A DNA stretch of 64,000 nt, taken from positions 1,550,001 through 1,614,000 of the forward strand of contig NZ_CP107958.1 of the NCBI RefSeq assembly GCF_036075115.1, written 5' to 3'. The stretch is from Streptomyces sp. NBC_00377. GTDB lineage: Bacteria; Actinomycetota; Actinomycetes; Streptomycetales; Streptomycetaceae. The translations under genes and the position numbers were made by a program. This document shows, piece by piece, positions 34,071-41,884 of the stretch; positions within the stretch are counted from its first letter, which is position 1; each line of letters begins with the position of its first letter. Under the pieces are notes generated by a model. It was not told where the DNA came from and did no database searches. It worked only from the letters and a program-made list of their open reading frames with translations.

Positions 34071-34226
34071 GACGGCGTGGAGGTATCCGGTCCGGCACCG
34101 GGCGTTCCCGGGGCGGAGCGGCGGCTGCGCGCCCTCGCGGACGCCGCCGGCGGTACCCTCTCGACGACCGGCCGCGGTGCGGTACGCGTGTGGCTCCCGG
34201 AGGCGTTCCCATGGCGATCAGAGTGA
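34071..34226 (+). pseudogene. C-terminal remnant of a sensor histidine kinase
   Basis: About 50 codons, starting GVEVSGPAPGVPGAERRLRA and continuing LADAAGGTLSTTGRGAVRVW then LPE, resemble the end of a NarL-partner histidine kinase ATPase domain (usual pattern G..GMRERA...GG...). There is no start codon and no upstream kinase sequence. It overlaps the start of the response-regulator remnant in another frame, as intact kinase-regulator pairs do. Confidence 0.55.
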
Positions 34227-34600
34227 CCGTCGCGGACGACCAGGCCGTCGTACGGGCCGGGATCGCGGCGATCCTCGACGCGGAACCCGACCTGTGCGTC
34301 GTCGGGCAGGCGGCGGACGGCGACACGGCCATCTACCTCGCGCTGTCGGCGCGGCCGGACGTCGCGCTGATGGACGTCCGCATGCCGGGGATCGGCGGGC
34401 TCGCGGCGACAGCCGCGATCACCCAACGCAGCCCCGCGACCCGTGTCCTGGTGCTCACCACCTTCGGTCTCGACGAGTACCTGTTCGCCGCGCTGCGCGC
34501 CGGGCCGCGGATTTCCTGCTCAAGGACGCCGAGCCGGAGCGGGTGATCGACGCGGTACGGGTGGTCGGGTCGGGGGGAGCTTCGTGCGGGCCGTCGGCGC
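34211..34600 (+). pseudogene. Frameshifted, truncated NarL-type response regulator
   Basis: The receiver domain is readable from ATG 34211: VTVADDQAVVRAGIAAIL, phospho-acceptor Asp55 in LMDVRMPG, and VLVLTTFGLDEYLFAALRAG. At about 34502-34505 (CGCGCCGGGCCG) one base appears missing. The continuation AADFLLKDAEPERVIDAVRV, then VGSGG, is in the next frame. After about 34600 no LuxR-type DNA-binding domain is readable in any frame. With the kinase remnant this is a dead two-component locus. A sequencing error at the GGG run is possible for the shift, but would not explain the missing C-terminus. Confidence 0.75.
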
Positions 34601-34899
34601 CTCCGGGCTCCAGGATCCGCGGTCCTGGAGACCGAGGCGGTCGTCCGGTGTTCAGCCGACGAGTGGTCACGCTCGCCGTCGCCCTCACCGGCTGCCCCGA
34701 GCGTGAACCGAACAGCAGCACCACCCGGCCCTCCACTCCGGCGACCAGGGCCTGCCAGGGCAGGGCTCTGACAAGCCTCTTCGCAGAAGTCCTTCCGTCT
34801 GGCAGAAGCCGTCTTGCCGAGCGGAGGCGAGCCTCACGACCCTGATTCCAACCACGGCACGCGGGGCGACGGCGCCCCGCACTCAGGGACGGGAACGCC
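34601..34899. other. Interval between the response-regulator remnant and vanA
   Basis: No recognisable gene. It should contain the vanA promoter, but I see no convincing -35/-10 pair or palindrome. GGACGGGAACGCC precedes the vanA start. Confidence 0.4.
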
Positions 34900-35967
34900 A
34901 TGCCTCACACCACCGCCTTCGCCAGGAACCAGTGGTACGTCGCCGCCTACAGCACCGAGGTCGGGCGCGAGGAGTTGCTCGGCCGGACGGTTCTCGGGGA
35001 GCCGCTCGTCCTCTACCGGACCGAGGAGGACGGGACGCCCGTCGTGCTGCACGACCGCTGCGTGCACCGCCGTTTCCCGCTGTCGGAGAGCCGGCTGGAC
35101 GGCGACCGCATCGTCTGCGGCTATCACGGCTTCACGTACGACACGAGCGGCGCCTGCGTGTACGTGCCGGGGCAGAAACGCATCCCGCGCACCGCCCGGG
35201 TCACGGCGTACCCGGTCGTCGAGCAGGACTCCCTGGTGTGGGTGTGGATCGGCGACCCGTCGCTCGCCGACCCGCAGACCGTCCCGCGCGCCCGGCACCT
35301 GGACGCCCCCGGCTGGACGACCGTCCGCGGCATGGAACCCATCGACGCGGACTACGGGCTGCTCGTCGACAACCTCCTCGACCTCTCCCACGAGACCTAT
35401 CTGCACGGCGGCTACATCGGCACCCCCGAGGTCGCCGAGACGCCCATCACCACCGAGGTCGACGAGGGCGCGGGGATCGTCCGGGTGAGCCGGCACATGG
35501 ACGACGCCGAGTGCCCGCCGTTCTACGCCCGCTCGACCGGCATCGAGGGCCGGATCACCCGCTGGCAGGACATCGAGTACCACGCGCCCTGTCTGTACCT
35601 GCTGCACAGCAGGATCGCGCCGGTGGGCATCCTGCCCGAGGCGGACGGCACCGATCCGGGCGGCTTCCACACCGAGATCACGTACGCGATCACCCCGTCC
35701 GCCGACGGCAAGGTGTACGACTTCTGGATGGTCTCGCGGGACTGGGCGACGGACGACGAGGAGGTCACCGAGTTCCTGCGGGGCAACAACCACACGGTGG
35801 TCATGCAGGACGTGGACGCGCTCAACCTCCTTCAGCGGACCCTGGGTTCGGAGCGCACCGGCTACCAGGAGCTGAGCATCAACATCGACACCGGCGGCCT
35901 GGCCGCACGCCGCATCCTGGCCCGGCTGGTGGAGGAGGGCGACAAGCCCGTGGAGAAGGTCCTGTGA
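34900..35967 (+). CDS. vanA: Vanillate O-demethylase, Rieske oxygenase subunit
   Basis: Demethylates vanillate to protocatechuate and formaldehyde. The 355-aa protein has Rieske ligands C54-x-H56 (CVHRRFP) and C73-x2-H76 (CGYHGFTYD). The mononuclear iron motif is in DNLLDLSHETYLHGG. Late segments DFWMVSRDWATDDEEV and GYQELSINIDTGGLAARRIL are typical VanA. The stop overlaps the GTG of a small coupled gene, and then vanB. The product feeds the pcaHGBL operon in this window. The released formaldehyde could be handled by the zinc dehydrogenase at 9266-10456, though that link is speculative. Confidence 0.93.
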   Translation: MPHTTAFARNQWYVAAYSTEVGREELLGRTVLGEPLVLYRTEEDGTPVVLHDRCVHRRFPLSESRLDGDRIVCGYHGFTYDTSGACVYVPGQKRIPRTARVTAYPVVEQDSLVWVWIGDPSLADPQTVPRARHLDAPGWTTVRGMEPIDADYGLLVDNLLDLSHETYLHGGYIGTPEVAETPITTEVDEGAGIVRVSRHMDDAECPPFYARSTGIEGRITRWQDIEYHAPCLYLLHSRIAPVGILPEADGTDPGGFHTEITYAITPSADGKVYDFWMVSRDWATDDEEVTEFLRGNNHTVVMQDVDALNLLQRTLGSERTGYQELSINIDTGGLAARRILARLVEEGDKPVEKVL

Positions 35968-36137
35968 GCACCGGTCCCACCGGCGAGATCTACCGCATCG
36001 ACTGGCTGCCGGGCACCGACGTACTGCACGGGACCTGTCACTGCGGCGCCGAGCACACCGCGCAGGATCCGATCGAGATGTGGGAGTGGATGCTCGGCCA
36101 CCCCGAAGGACACCGGCCACGAGGAAGCGACTCATGA
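35964..36137 (+). CDS. Small Cys/His protein between vanA and vanB
   Basis: A 57-aa protein translated from GTG 35964, overlapping the vanA stop and, at its end, the vanB ATG (ATGA). Clear features are EIYRIDWLPGTDVLHGTCHC, then GAEHTAQDPIEMWEWMLGHP. The C-x-C-x3-H cluster suggests metal or disulfide chemistry. The tight 4-bp overlaps on both sides and coherent codon bias make it a real gene. Its function is unknown; a role as assembly or stability factor for the demethylase is only a guess. Confidence 0.75.
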   Translation: MSTGPTGEIYRIDWLPGTDVLHGTCHCGAEHTAQDPIEMWEWMLGHPEGHRPRGSDS

Positions 36138-37069
36138 GCGTGTACGAATCCGAACTCGTCGTGTCGGAACGCGAGTTCGCTGCTGAGGGGGTGCTCGCAC
36201 TCACCCTGCGCCACCCGCTGGGCGAGCCGCTCCCGGCGTGGGAGCCGGGAGCCCATGTGGACCTCGTGCTCGGCCCGGAGCTGGAGCGACAGTACTCGCT
36301 GTGCGGTGATCCGGCCGACCGTTCCGCCTGGCGGATCGCGGTGCTGCGCGAGCCGGCCGGGCGGGGCGGTTCCGCCCATGTGCACGCACAGTTGGGGCAG
36401 GGCGACAAGGTCAGGGTGCGCGGCCCGCGCAACCACTTCGCGCTGCGTCCGGCTCCCCGCTACCGCTTCGTCGCGGGCGGCATCGGGATCACCCCCATTC
36501 TGCCGATGCTGGCGGCGGCCGAGGCGGCGGGCGCCGAGTGGAGCCTGCTCTACGGGGGTCGCAGCCGCGAATCCATGGCGTTCGCCGAGGAGCTGGCGCG
36601 CTACGGCGACCGTGTGACCGTCGCCCCGCAGGACGAGACCGGTCTGCTCGACCTCGGTTCCGTGCTCGACGGGTTGCCCGAGGGCACCCTCGTCTACTGC
36701 TGCGGTCCGGGCCCGTTGCTGGACGCGGTGGAGGAGCGCTGTCCGGCCGGCGCGCTCCACGTCGAGCGGTTCCAGGCGAAGGAACAACCAGCGGGCACGG
36801 AGGCCGAGTTCGAGGTGGAGCTCGCACGGAGCGGCCGGACGCTGACCGTCGCGGCGGGCGTCTCGGTGCTGGACACCGTGCGCGCGGCGGGCGTCGAGGT
36901 GCTCTACTCCTGCACGGAGGGCACCTGCGGCACCTGCGAGACCGACGTCCTCGAGGGCATCCCGGAGCACCGGGACTCCGTCCTCGGTCCTGAGGAGCGG
37001 GAGGCCGGGGAGACGATGATGATCTGCGTGTCCCGGTGCCGGGGGAAGAAGCTCGTCCTGGATCTGTGA
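36134..37069 (+). CDS. vanB: Vanillate O-demethylase, ferredoxin-NAD(P)H reductase subunit
   Basis: Passes electrons from NAD(P)H through flavin and a plant-type 2Fe-2S centre to VanA. The 311-aa protein has a flavin-binding part (RQYSLCGDP, about 57-65), nucleotide-binding FVAGGIGITPILPML (about 115-129) and YCCGPGPLLDAV. The C-terminal ferredoxin domain carries the cluster cysteines in YSCTEGTCGTCETDVLEG and CVSRC. It is third in the vanA operon and is followed by GC-rich hairpins. Confidence 0.93.
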   Translation: MSVYESELVVSEREFAAEGVLALTLRHPLGEPLPAWEPGAHVDLVLGPELERQYSLCGDPADRSAWRIAVLREPAGRGGSAHVHAQLGQGDKVRVRGPRNHFALRPAPRYRFVAGGIGITPILPMLAAAEAAGAEWSLLYGGRSRESMAFAEELARYGDRVTVAPQDETGLLDLGSVLDGLPEGTLVYCCGPGPLLDAVEERCPAGALHVERFQAKEQPAGTEAEFEVELARSGRTLTVAAGVSVLDTVRAAGVEVLYSCTEGTCGTCETDVLEGIPEHRDSVLGPEEREAGETMMICVSRCRGKKLVLDL

Positions 37070-37454
37070 CCTGAGGACGGGGCGCCCCCCCCGCCCGCTC
37101 GGGCGCCCGGGAGGGCGGGGCCGGCTCCCGCCCGCCCGGGCGCCCCGGAGGGCCGGGGACCCTCCCGGCCCGTCGGCGTCCTGGGCGAGGCGGCGCCGTG
37201 GCTCGGGCTGGTCGAAGAGGCCTGCGTACCACGGTCTGCGCGCATCCACCCGGCGGTCCCCGTGGCGCTCGCGAAGGGGCGTTCCATGCACCCGTGTCCC
37301 GCCGTGTCCGGCCATGTGTACGAGCAGATCCAGGCGGCGAAGCCAGGAACCCCGGTGGACCGCCTCGCGAAGTCGGACGCTCATGAGCCGCACTGAGCCC
37401 GCACGCGGCGCCGACCAGGGCGCCGTCGGCGACCTGAACGCCGACGGTGCCCGG
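37070..37454. other. 385-bp region after vanB with terminator hairpins and an unassigned open stretch
   Basis: Hairpins occupy the first 100 bases. From about 37175 to a stop at 37394 the plus strand is open with coding-like third-position bias (MHPCPAVSGHVYEQIQAAKP near its centre). It has no good ribosome site and no family I recognise. It may be the tail of a lost gene. Confidence 0.4.
37150..37171 (+). terminator. Hairpin downstream of vanB
   Basis: GGGCCGGG / CCCGGCCC forms a perfect 8-bp stem with a 6-base loop, 80 bp after the vanB stop. A larger imperfect stem lies just upstream (about 37102-37141). Confidence 0.45.
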
Positions 37455-38123
37455 TCAGGCCTCGGGGGCCGGGACCACGCTGAGGTGGCTCGCGGTGCGG
37501 CGTGCGCCACGGGGTCTGCGGGGCGCGGCGGCCGGGCGGGTGGCGCGCAGCACCATGGTCAGCCGGGTGTACCCCATGTCGTGCAGGGTCCTCGGGGTGT
37601 CGCCCACGATGCGGCACTCCGTGGCGCCCCAGCGCGGGTCGGGGTGCACCAGGGGGCGGACCGCGCCGTCGTGTTCGACGGCCTCCTCGCCGACCGCGCG
37701 GATCCAGTGCGGCAGCCCGTGGCGGTAGGCGGCTTCCATGATCGGGTCCTGGGCGATGTCGCGGCGGATCGCCTGGAGCCCGTGGTCGTGACCGTGGCGC
37801 TCCATGGCCGCGGCGAAGCGGGCGAGCATCGGCAGGCACCAGCCGGCCTCGTGGTCGCCGAGGACCGAGGGGGCGTCGGGATGGAAGAGGACGAACCGGA
37901 GGAAGTTCTCGCCCGGCAGGGCCGTCGGATGGGGGCTCACGTCCCGGAAAAGTGACGCGAAAGCGGCGTTGGAGAGCACGACGTCCCAGCGGTGGTCGAG
38001 GACGACGGACGGGAAGGGGACGGCCTCCAGGTACGTGGTGTAGTCCTGTAGGTACGCCTGGGCCTCGGGACTCTCGGGGACGGGCCGCGGTACGGACCGC
38101 TGCCCACCTGCCTGATATGCCAT
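37455..38123 (-). CDS. MmyB-like ligand-binding domain protein without HTH
   Basis: A 222-aa protein with the PAS-like sensor domain normally found at the C-terminus of HTH_31/MmyB regulators. Visible segments are YLEAVPFPSVVLDHRWDVVL, SNAAFASLF, GENFLRFVLFHPDAPSVLGD and PLVHPDPRWGATECRIVGDT. The DNA-binding N-terminal domain is absent: only about 30 residues precede the sensor fold. It is divergent from the Xre gene at 38343. The role is unknown; it could be a stand-alone ligand sensor or a partner for a separate HTH protein. Confidence 0.8.
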   Translation of the reverse strand: MAYQAGGQRSVPRPVPESPEAQAYLQDYTTYLEAVPFPSVVLDHRWDVVLSNAAFASLFRDVSPHPTALPGENFLRFVLFHPDAPSVLGDHEAGWCLPMLARFAAAMERHGHDHGLQAIRRDIAQDPIMEAAYRHGLPHWIRAVGEEAVEHDGAVRPLVHPDPRWGATECRIVGDTPRTLHDMGYTRLTMVLRATRPAAAPRRPRGARRTASHLSVVPAPEA

Positions 38124-38342
38124 CGGGAGGTCACCCCTCTTGCCTCTGCGGCCTTCACGCGGCGCCTCGATCCTGCTGCCCCGACGCGAGCGGTGTCAAC
38201 TATCGTGGCATTCCATGCTTGTTGACGGCTGAAATTGGCCACAGTTGTGGCGAGACCTGGATGTGAGTTCGAAAGACCGGCTACTCTCCACGCAGTTCAC
38301 GGCGACCGTCTGTTCCGGTGATCGTGTGTCTGTGAGAGGGAC

Positions 38343-39020
38343 GTGAGAGACCTAGGAGACCTGTCGGTGGCGGAGGATGGCTTCGAGGTTGCGGGCACCA
38401 CGGCGGCGCTAGTGCTGCCGGCCGTCGTCGCTCGTGTCGCCGCGCTCGCCGACCGGCTCGGTGTGCCGCACGCGGAGGTCTTCGGCACCGGACGGCTGTC
38501 CGTCGCCTCCGGTGTCCCGGAGGTGGTGGTCAAGGCCCTGTTGAGCGGCCGGCCCGCCGGTGAGCCCGATGTCCAGGCCCGCTTCCTGCAACGTCTGGAC
38601 CTGCTGCGCCGTACGCGGCTCAAGCCGAACGGCCGCAAGTACACCCAGCAGGAGATCGCCGACGGCGCCGGCATGTCGCGCCAGCAGGCGGGCGCCCTCA
38701 TCAACGGCGACCGGCGCCCCACGATGGAGCACTGCGACGCGCTCCAGCGGTTCTTCCGCGTCCACGCCGGATTCCTCACGGCCGAGGACCCGGAGGCACT
38801 CGCGGGCGCGTTGCAGCACACCGAACAGGATCTGCTCCAGAAGCTGGCCGCGCGGGAGGCGGCCGCGGCCGCCGAGGATCCGCTGGAGCGGCTGCTCCAG
38901 GACCACGGCGTACGCGGGATCGCGTGGCGGGCCGCTCAGCTGCCCACCGACCAGCACCGCGACAAGGTCGCCGAGTGGCTGGACATGCTCCTGGAGAGCG
39001 TGAAGCGGCCCGAGTCGTGA
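38343..39020 (+). CDS. Xre-type helix-turn-helix regulator paired with ImmA/IrrE protease
   Basis: A 225-aa DNA-binding protein. The central HTH is at about 95-135 (KYTQQEIADGAGMSRQQAGA, LINGDRRPTMEHCDALQRFF), preceded by a helical N-terminal region. The C-terminus is Ala/Glu-rich (QKLAAREAAAAAEDPLERLL) and likely helical. It overlaps or adjoins the downstream ImmA/IrrE metallopeptidase gene, the classical arrangement in which the peptidase cleaves the repressor. The GTG at 38343 gives the longest frame. GTG 38367 has a better-placed AGGAG (8 bases upstream) and may be the true start. Confidence 0.85.
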   Translation: MRDLGDLSVAEDGFEVAGTTAALVLPAVVARVAALADRLGVPHAEVFGTGRLSVASGVPEVVVKALLSGRPAGEPDVQARFLQRLDLLRRTRLKPNGRKYTQQEIADGAGMSRQQAGALINGDRRPTMEHCDALQRFFRVHAGFLTAEDPEALAGALQHTEQDLLQKLAAREAAAAAEDPLERLLQDHGVRGIAWRAAQLPTDQHRDKVAEWLDMLLESVKRPES

Positions 39021-39034
39021 TCCGGGGGAGAAGC

Positions 39035-39583
39035 GTGAGCATCGCCAGGGAAATGCGCCGTCTGAGCGGCCAGTTGGTCTCGGAACTGAGCATCCCGGCC
39101 CCTGCCCCGCCGACCGACCTCTACACCGCGCTGTGCGACGGGATGAGCAGACGGCGCGGCCGCCCGGTGCACTTCCGCATGGCCTGCTTCCCGACCGACA
39201 CGGCCAGCGGCCTGTGGCTCGACATGGCCGACCAGGACCTCGTCGTCATCGAGGAACGCACCGCCCCCGACCACCAGTTGGTGATCCTGGGCCACGAGCT
39301 GTGGCACATGAAGGCGGGCCACTGCGGCCAGCACGTGGAGGGTGCCGCGGTCGCGGCCCGTTTACTCACCGACGGGGCGGATCTCCAGGCGACGGTGCGC
39401 AGCGTCGCCGCCCGTACCCGTTTCGACCTGGCCGACGAGCGGGAGGCCGAGAGCTTCGGGCTGCTGCTGGCGAGCAAGTGCCGTGCCTGGCTGCCCGGTT
39501 CATCACCCCGGGGACGGGGCCAGCGCGACCATCTGGCCGGCCGGATCGAGGCGTCGCTGGGCTATCTGGGGCCGCAGAACTGA
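39035..39583 (+). CDS. ImmA/IrrE-type zinc metallopeptidase
   Basis: A cytoplasmic peptidase of 182 aa with the zinc motif HELWH in VILGHELWHMKAGHC. A likely third ligand region is DEREAESFGLLLASK, as in ImmA and IrrE proteins that inactivate partner repressors. The GTG at 39035 is chosen for the GGGGGAG box 5 bases upstream; GTG 39017, overlapping the previous stop, is an alternative. It forms an operon with the Xre gene. Such pairs occur as phage-type switches or toxin-antitoxin-like modules, but no phage genes are nearby. Confidence 0.88.
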   Translation: MSIAREMRRLSGQLVSELSIPAPAPPTDLYTALCDGMSRRRGRPVHFRMACFPTDTASGLWLDMADQDLVVIEERTAPDHQLVILGHELWHMKAGHCGQHVEGAAVAARLLTDGADLQATVRSVAARTRFDLADEREAESFGLLLASKCRAWLPGSSPRGRGQRDHLAGRIEASLGYLGPQN

Positions 39584-39623
39584 GCTCCCGGACGGCCGTG
39601 AGCGGGTCCGTCCGGTACGGCGG

Positions 39624-40655
39624 TCAGGTCGCGCTGCGCTCGCTCGCCCCGCGCAGGTCCCGCTCCGCGGGGTCCGCTCCTGCCGCCTTCCCCGTTGCGG
39701 GTCTGCCCTCGCGCAGGAGCCGGCGCCAGTGCTCGCGGCTCCAGTCGGCCGGGGCCGTGGTGCGGGTGAACTCCTCGACGAGTGAACGGAAGCGGCCGGG
39801 GTCGGTGTGGAACGGGAAGTGGCCCGCTCCTTCGAAGATCTCCAGTCGGCTGCCGGGCATCGCCTCGTGGGCGCCGTACGCGTGCCGCACGGGCACCACG
39901 CTGTCCCGGTCGCCCCACAGCAGCATCGTCGGCATGCCGGCCGTCAGATAGCAGCGGTCGAGCATGGTCACGACCTGGCCGCGCCAGTCGACGACCGCGC
40001 GCAGGGTGCGGACGAAGGCGTTGCGGGCGGTCTCGTCCGGCAGCGCGTCGACGAGGTGGAGCAGATCGGGGGCGTCCTGGCCGAGGTCGGTGTCCAGCAG
40101 CTTCATCAGGCCCACGGCCAGGCCGACCTGGAACCGTGCGCCCGGCAACCGCAGCGCGGACAGCGCCAGATGGGCGCCGGGCAGGGAGACCAGTCGCAGG
40201 GCGGGATTGACCTCCCGGCCGACGCCGCCCGCGCTGACGAGGATCAGCCGTTCGGTGCGCTCGGGGAACTGGTAGGCGAACTGCATCGCCACTCCCCCGC
40301 CCAGCGAGTGCCCGACCAGCGTCGCCGACTCGATGCCCAGGGTGCTGAGCAGATCCCGCAGGCCGTTGGCGTACGCGGCCACCGAGTAGTCGGCGCGGGG
40401 TTTGTCGGAGGCGCCGTGGCCGAGGAGGTCGGGGGCGATGACGGTGTGGGTGCGGGCGAGGCCGGGGATCAGTTCGGCCCAGGTCGCCGAGGAGTCGCCG
40501 ATGCCGTGGATGAGGACCAGCGCCGGGCCGTCGCCGGCCAGGCGGAAGGCCCGCCGGTATCCGTGCACGACCCGGTAGTGCAACTCCGGTTCACCGGCAC
40601 CGACCGGGCGCAGCCGGGGTGCGCGCGCCGGGCGCCGCTGCGGGACGTCGACCAC
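39624..40655 (-). CDS. Alpha/beta hydrolase
   Basis: A 343-aa esterase-fold protein. The oxyanion segment is LIHGIGDSSATW, the nucleophile elbow GHSLGGG, the acid in LLWGDRDSVVPV and the His in FEGAGHFPFHTDP. N-terminal residues 1-40 are basic and Pro-rich. The GTG at 40655 has AGGAGG seven bases upstream, which decides the start over longer frames. It resembles hydrolases of the meta-cleavage or epoxide/haloalkane type. No pathway neighbour allows the substrate to be named. Confidence 0.88.
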   Translation of the reverse strand: MVDVPQRRPARAPRLRPVGAGEPELHYRVVHGYRRAFRLAGDGPALVLIHGIGDSSATWAELIPGLARTHTVIAPDLLGHGASDKPRADYSVAAYANGLRDLLSTLGIESATLVGHSLGGGVAMQFAYQFPERTERLILVSAGGVGREVNPALRLVSLPGAHLALSALRLPGARFQVGLAVGLMKLLDTDLGQDAPDLLHLVDALPDETARNAFVRTLRAVVDWRGQVVTMLDRCYLTAGMPTMLLWGDRDSVVPVRHAYGAHEAMPGSRLEIFEGAGHFPFHTDPGRFRSLVEEFTRTTAPADWSREHWRRLLREGRPATGKAAGADPAERDLRGASERSAT

Positions 40656-40894
40656 CCGCTCGCCTCCTGTTCTCCTGGCCGTCGGCGGTCCGCCGAGAGC
40701 CCTTCCCACCAGCGTAGGAGCCCTTTCCGCCAGGGGATTTCGAGGAGGTTTCACCTCCGCTAAGCGGGCGAACGAAGCCCTGGTCGGGCCGGATTGTCAG
40801 TGGTGGGCGGCAAGCTGGGGGTGCGCCACCGTACGGGGGCGTACGCGCCGTCGGGGCGCGGGGGACACGACGCCGACACGGGGAGAGCCGACCG

Positions 40895-41155
40895 ATGCCC
40901 ACTGCCGTACTGACCGACCGCGAGCGCACCGCCGTACAGGCGTACCTGCGGCTGCTGCACACCGTGCGTGCCGCCTTCGGCGACGAGGGGGACAGCCGGG
41001 GCGCCGGCGCCCCCGGCCCGCGGTACGACCGGCTGCCTCCGGTGGTCCCGCCCGCCGTCCTGGCCGAGGCCGAGCAGGCGTTGGCCGACGCCGGTCTGGC
41101 GGGCAACGAGGAGGAGTTCTTCCGGCTGCTGCACAGCTGGTGCCCGGGCCCGTGA
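40895..41155 (+). CDS. Small hypothetical protein
   Basis: An 86-aa protein I do not recognise. It is Ala/Leu-rich and probably helical (LTDRERTAVQAYLRLLHTVR, LAEAEQALADAGLAGNEEEF) with a Pro/Gly linker in the middle. ATG 40895 follows GGGGAGAG at good spacing, and codon bias is strong. It lies alone between a divergent hydrolase and a convergent phosphopantetheinyl transferase gene. Confidence 0.7.
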   Translation: MPTAVLTDRERTAVQAYLRLLHTVRAAFGDEGDSRGAGAPGPRYDRLPPVVPPAVLAEAEQALADAGLAGNEEEFFRLLHSWCPGP

Positions 41156-41173
41156 CCTCCGTAGGCGGTCGCC

Positions 41174-41884
41174 TCAGCCGTGGTGCACCGTGACGGCGGT
41201 GGCCACCAGCCCTCGCCGTACGGTCCAGCGCCCGTCGAAGTGTGCGAGCCGGCGGCCGCCGATCACCGGTCCGGGGACGAGCAGCCGGGCGCGGAAGACA
41301 CCGTGCGGGCCTTCGGCGGGGGCGGCCGAGAGGGCAGGGGTGACGGGGGTGAGGTCGATGTCGGCCTCGCTGAAGTCCAGCCACTTGCGGGTGAGGGGGA
41401 ACCACGCTTTGTAGACGGACTCCTTGGCGCTGAACAGGAGCCGGTCCCAGTGGACCTCGGGGCGTTCCGCGGCCAGCGTGCCGAGCCGCTCCGCCTCCGT
41501 GGGCAGCGCGACGGCGGACAGCACACCCTCGGGCAGGGGCGCGTGGGGTTCGGCGTCGATGCCGAGCGAGGCCAGGTCGGCGGCCCGGACCAGAGCGGCC
41601 GAGCAGTAGCCCTCGCAGTGGGTCATGCTGCCCGTCAGGCCGTCGGGCCACTGCGGGGCACCGCGCTCGCCGGGCAGTACGGGCTGCGGGGGCACACCGA
41701 GCTTCTCCATGGCGTGCCGGGCGCAGGAGCGTACGACGGTGAACTCGCGGCGGCGCTTGGTGACCGCCCGCGCCACGAGCGCCTCCTCCTGCGGGTACAG
41801 CGGGGCGTCCCCGAACTCGCGGACGCCTTCCTCGCCGAAGGCCTCCACCGCCACGACCGACTCCGGCAACAGTGCCCCGATCAC
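41174..41884 (-). CDS. 4'-phosphopantetheinyl transferase (Sfp/EntD type)
   Basis: Activates carrier proteins of fatty-acid, polyketide or peptide synthesis by adding the CoA-derived phosphopantetheine arm. The 236-aa protein has ALVRAADLASLGIDAEPHAP, with the magnesium-binding Asp/Glu, and the family signature WDRLLFSAKESVYKAW. The early segment KRRREFTVVRSCARHAMEKL binds CoA phosphate. The GTG at 41884 overlaps the stop of the upstream metallophosphoesterase gene (GTGA). The pairing with a phosphoesterase is common in actinobacteria. No biosynthetic cluster is in the window, so it probably serves the cell generally. Confidence 0.94.
   Translation of the reverse strand: MIGALLPESVVAVEAFGEEGVREFGDAPLYPQEEALVARAVTKRRREFTVVRSCARHAMEKLGVPPQPVLPGERGAPQWPDGLTGSMTHCEGYCSAALVRAADLASLGIDAEPHAPLPEGVLSAVALPTEAERLGTLAAERPEVHWDRLLFSAKESVYKAWFPLTRKWLDFSEADIDLTPVTPALSAAPAEGPHGVFRARLLVPGPVIGGRRLAHFDGRWTVRRGLVATAVTVHHG

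Noticed and set aside
34455..34901. Minus-strand open frames between the response-regulator remnant and vanA
   Set aside because: No family resemblance, Arg-rich translation and no ribosome site. They are best treated as non-coding.
37081..37171. Small RNA or riboswitch after vanB
   Set aside because: The stacked GC hairpins are adequately explained as terminators. No conserved RNA motif or following gene in the same direction is present.
38343..39583. Xre + ImmA/IrrE genes as evidence for a prophage
   Set aside because: No integrase, structural, lysis or packaging genes nearby. Such pairs are common chromosomal regulators in Streptomyces.
41174..41884. Phosphopantetheinyl transferase as a sign of a biosynthetic gene cluster
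   Set aside because: No polyketide or peptide synthetase, carrier protein or tailoring gene lies in the window. Paired with a phosphoesterase, it looks like a general-purpose enzyme.
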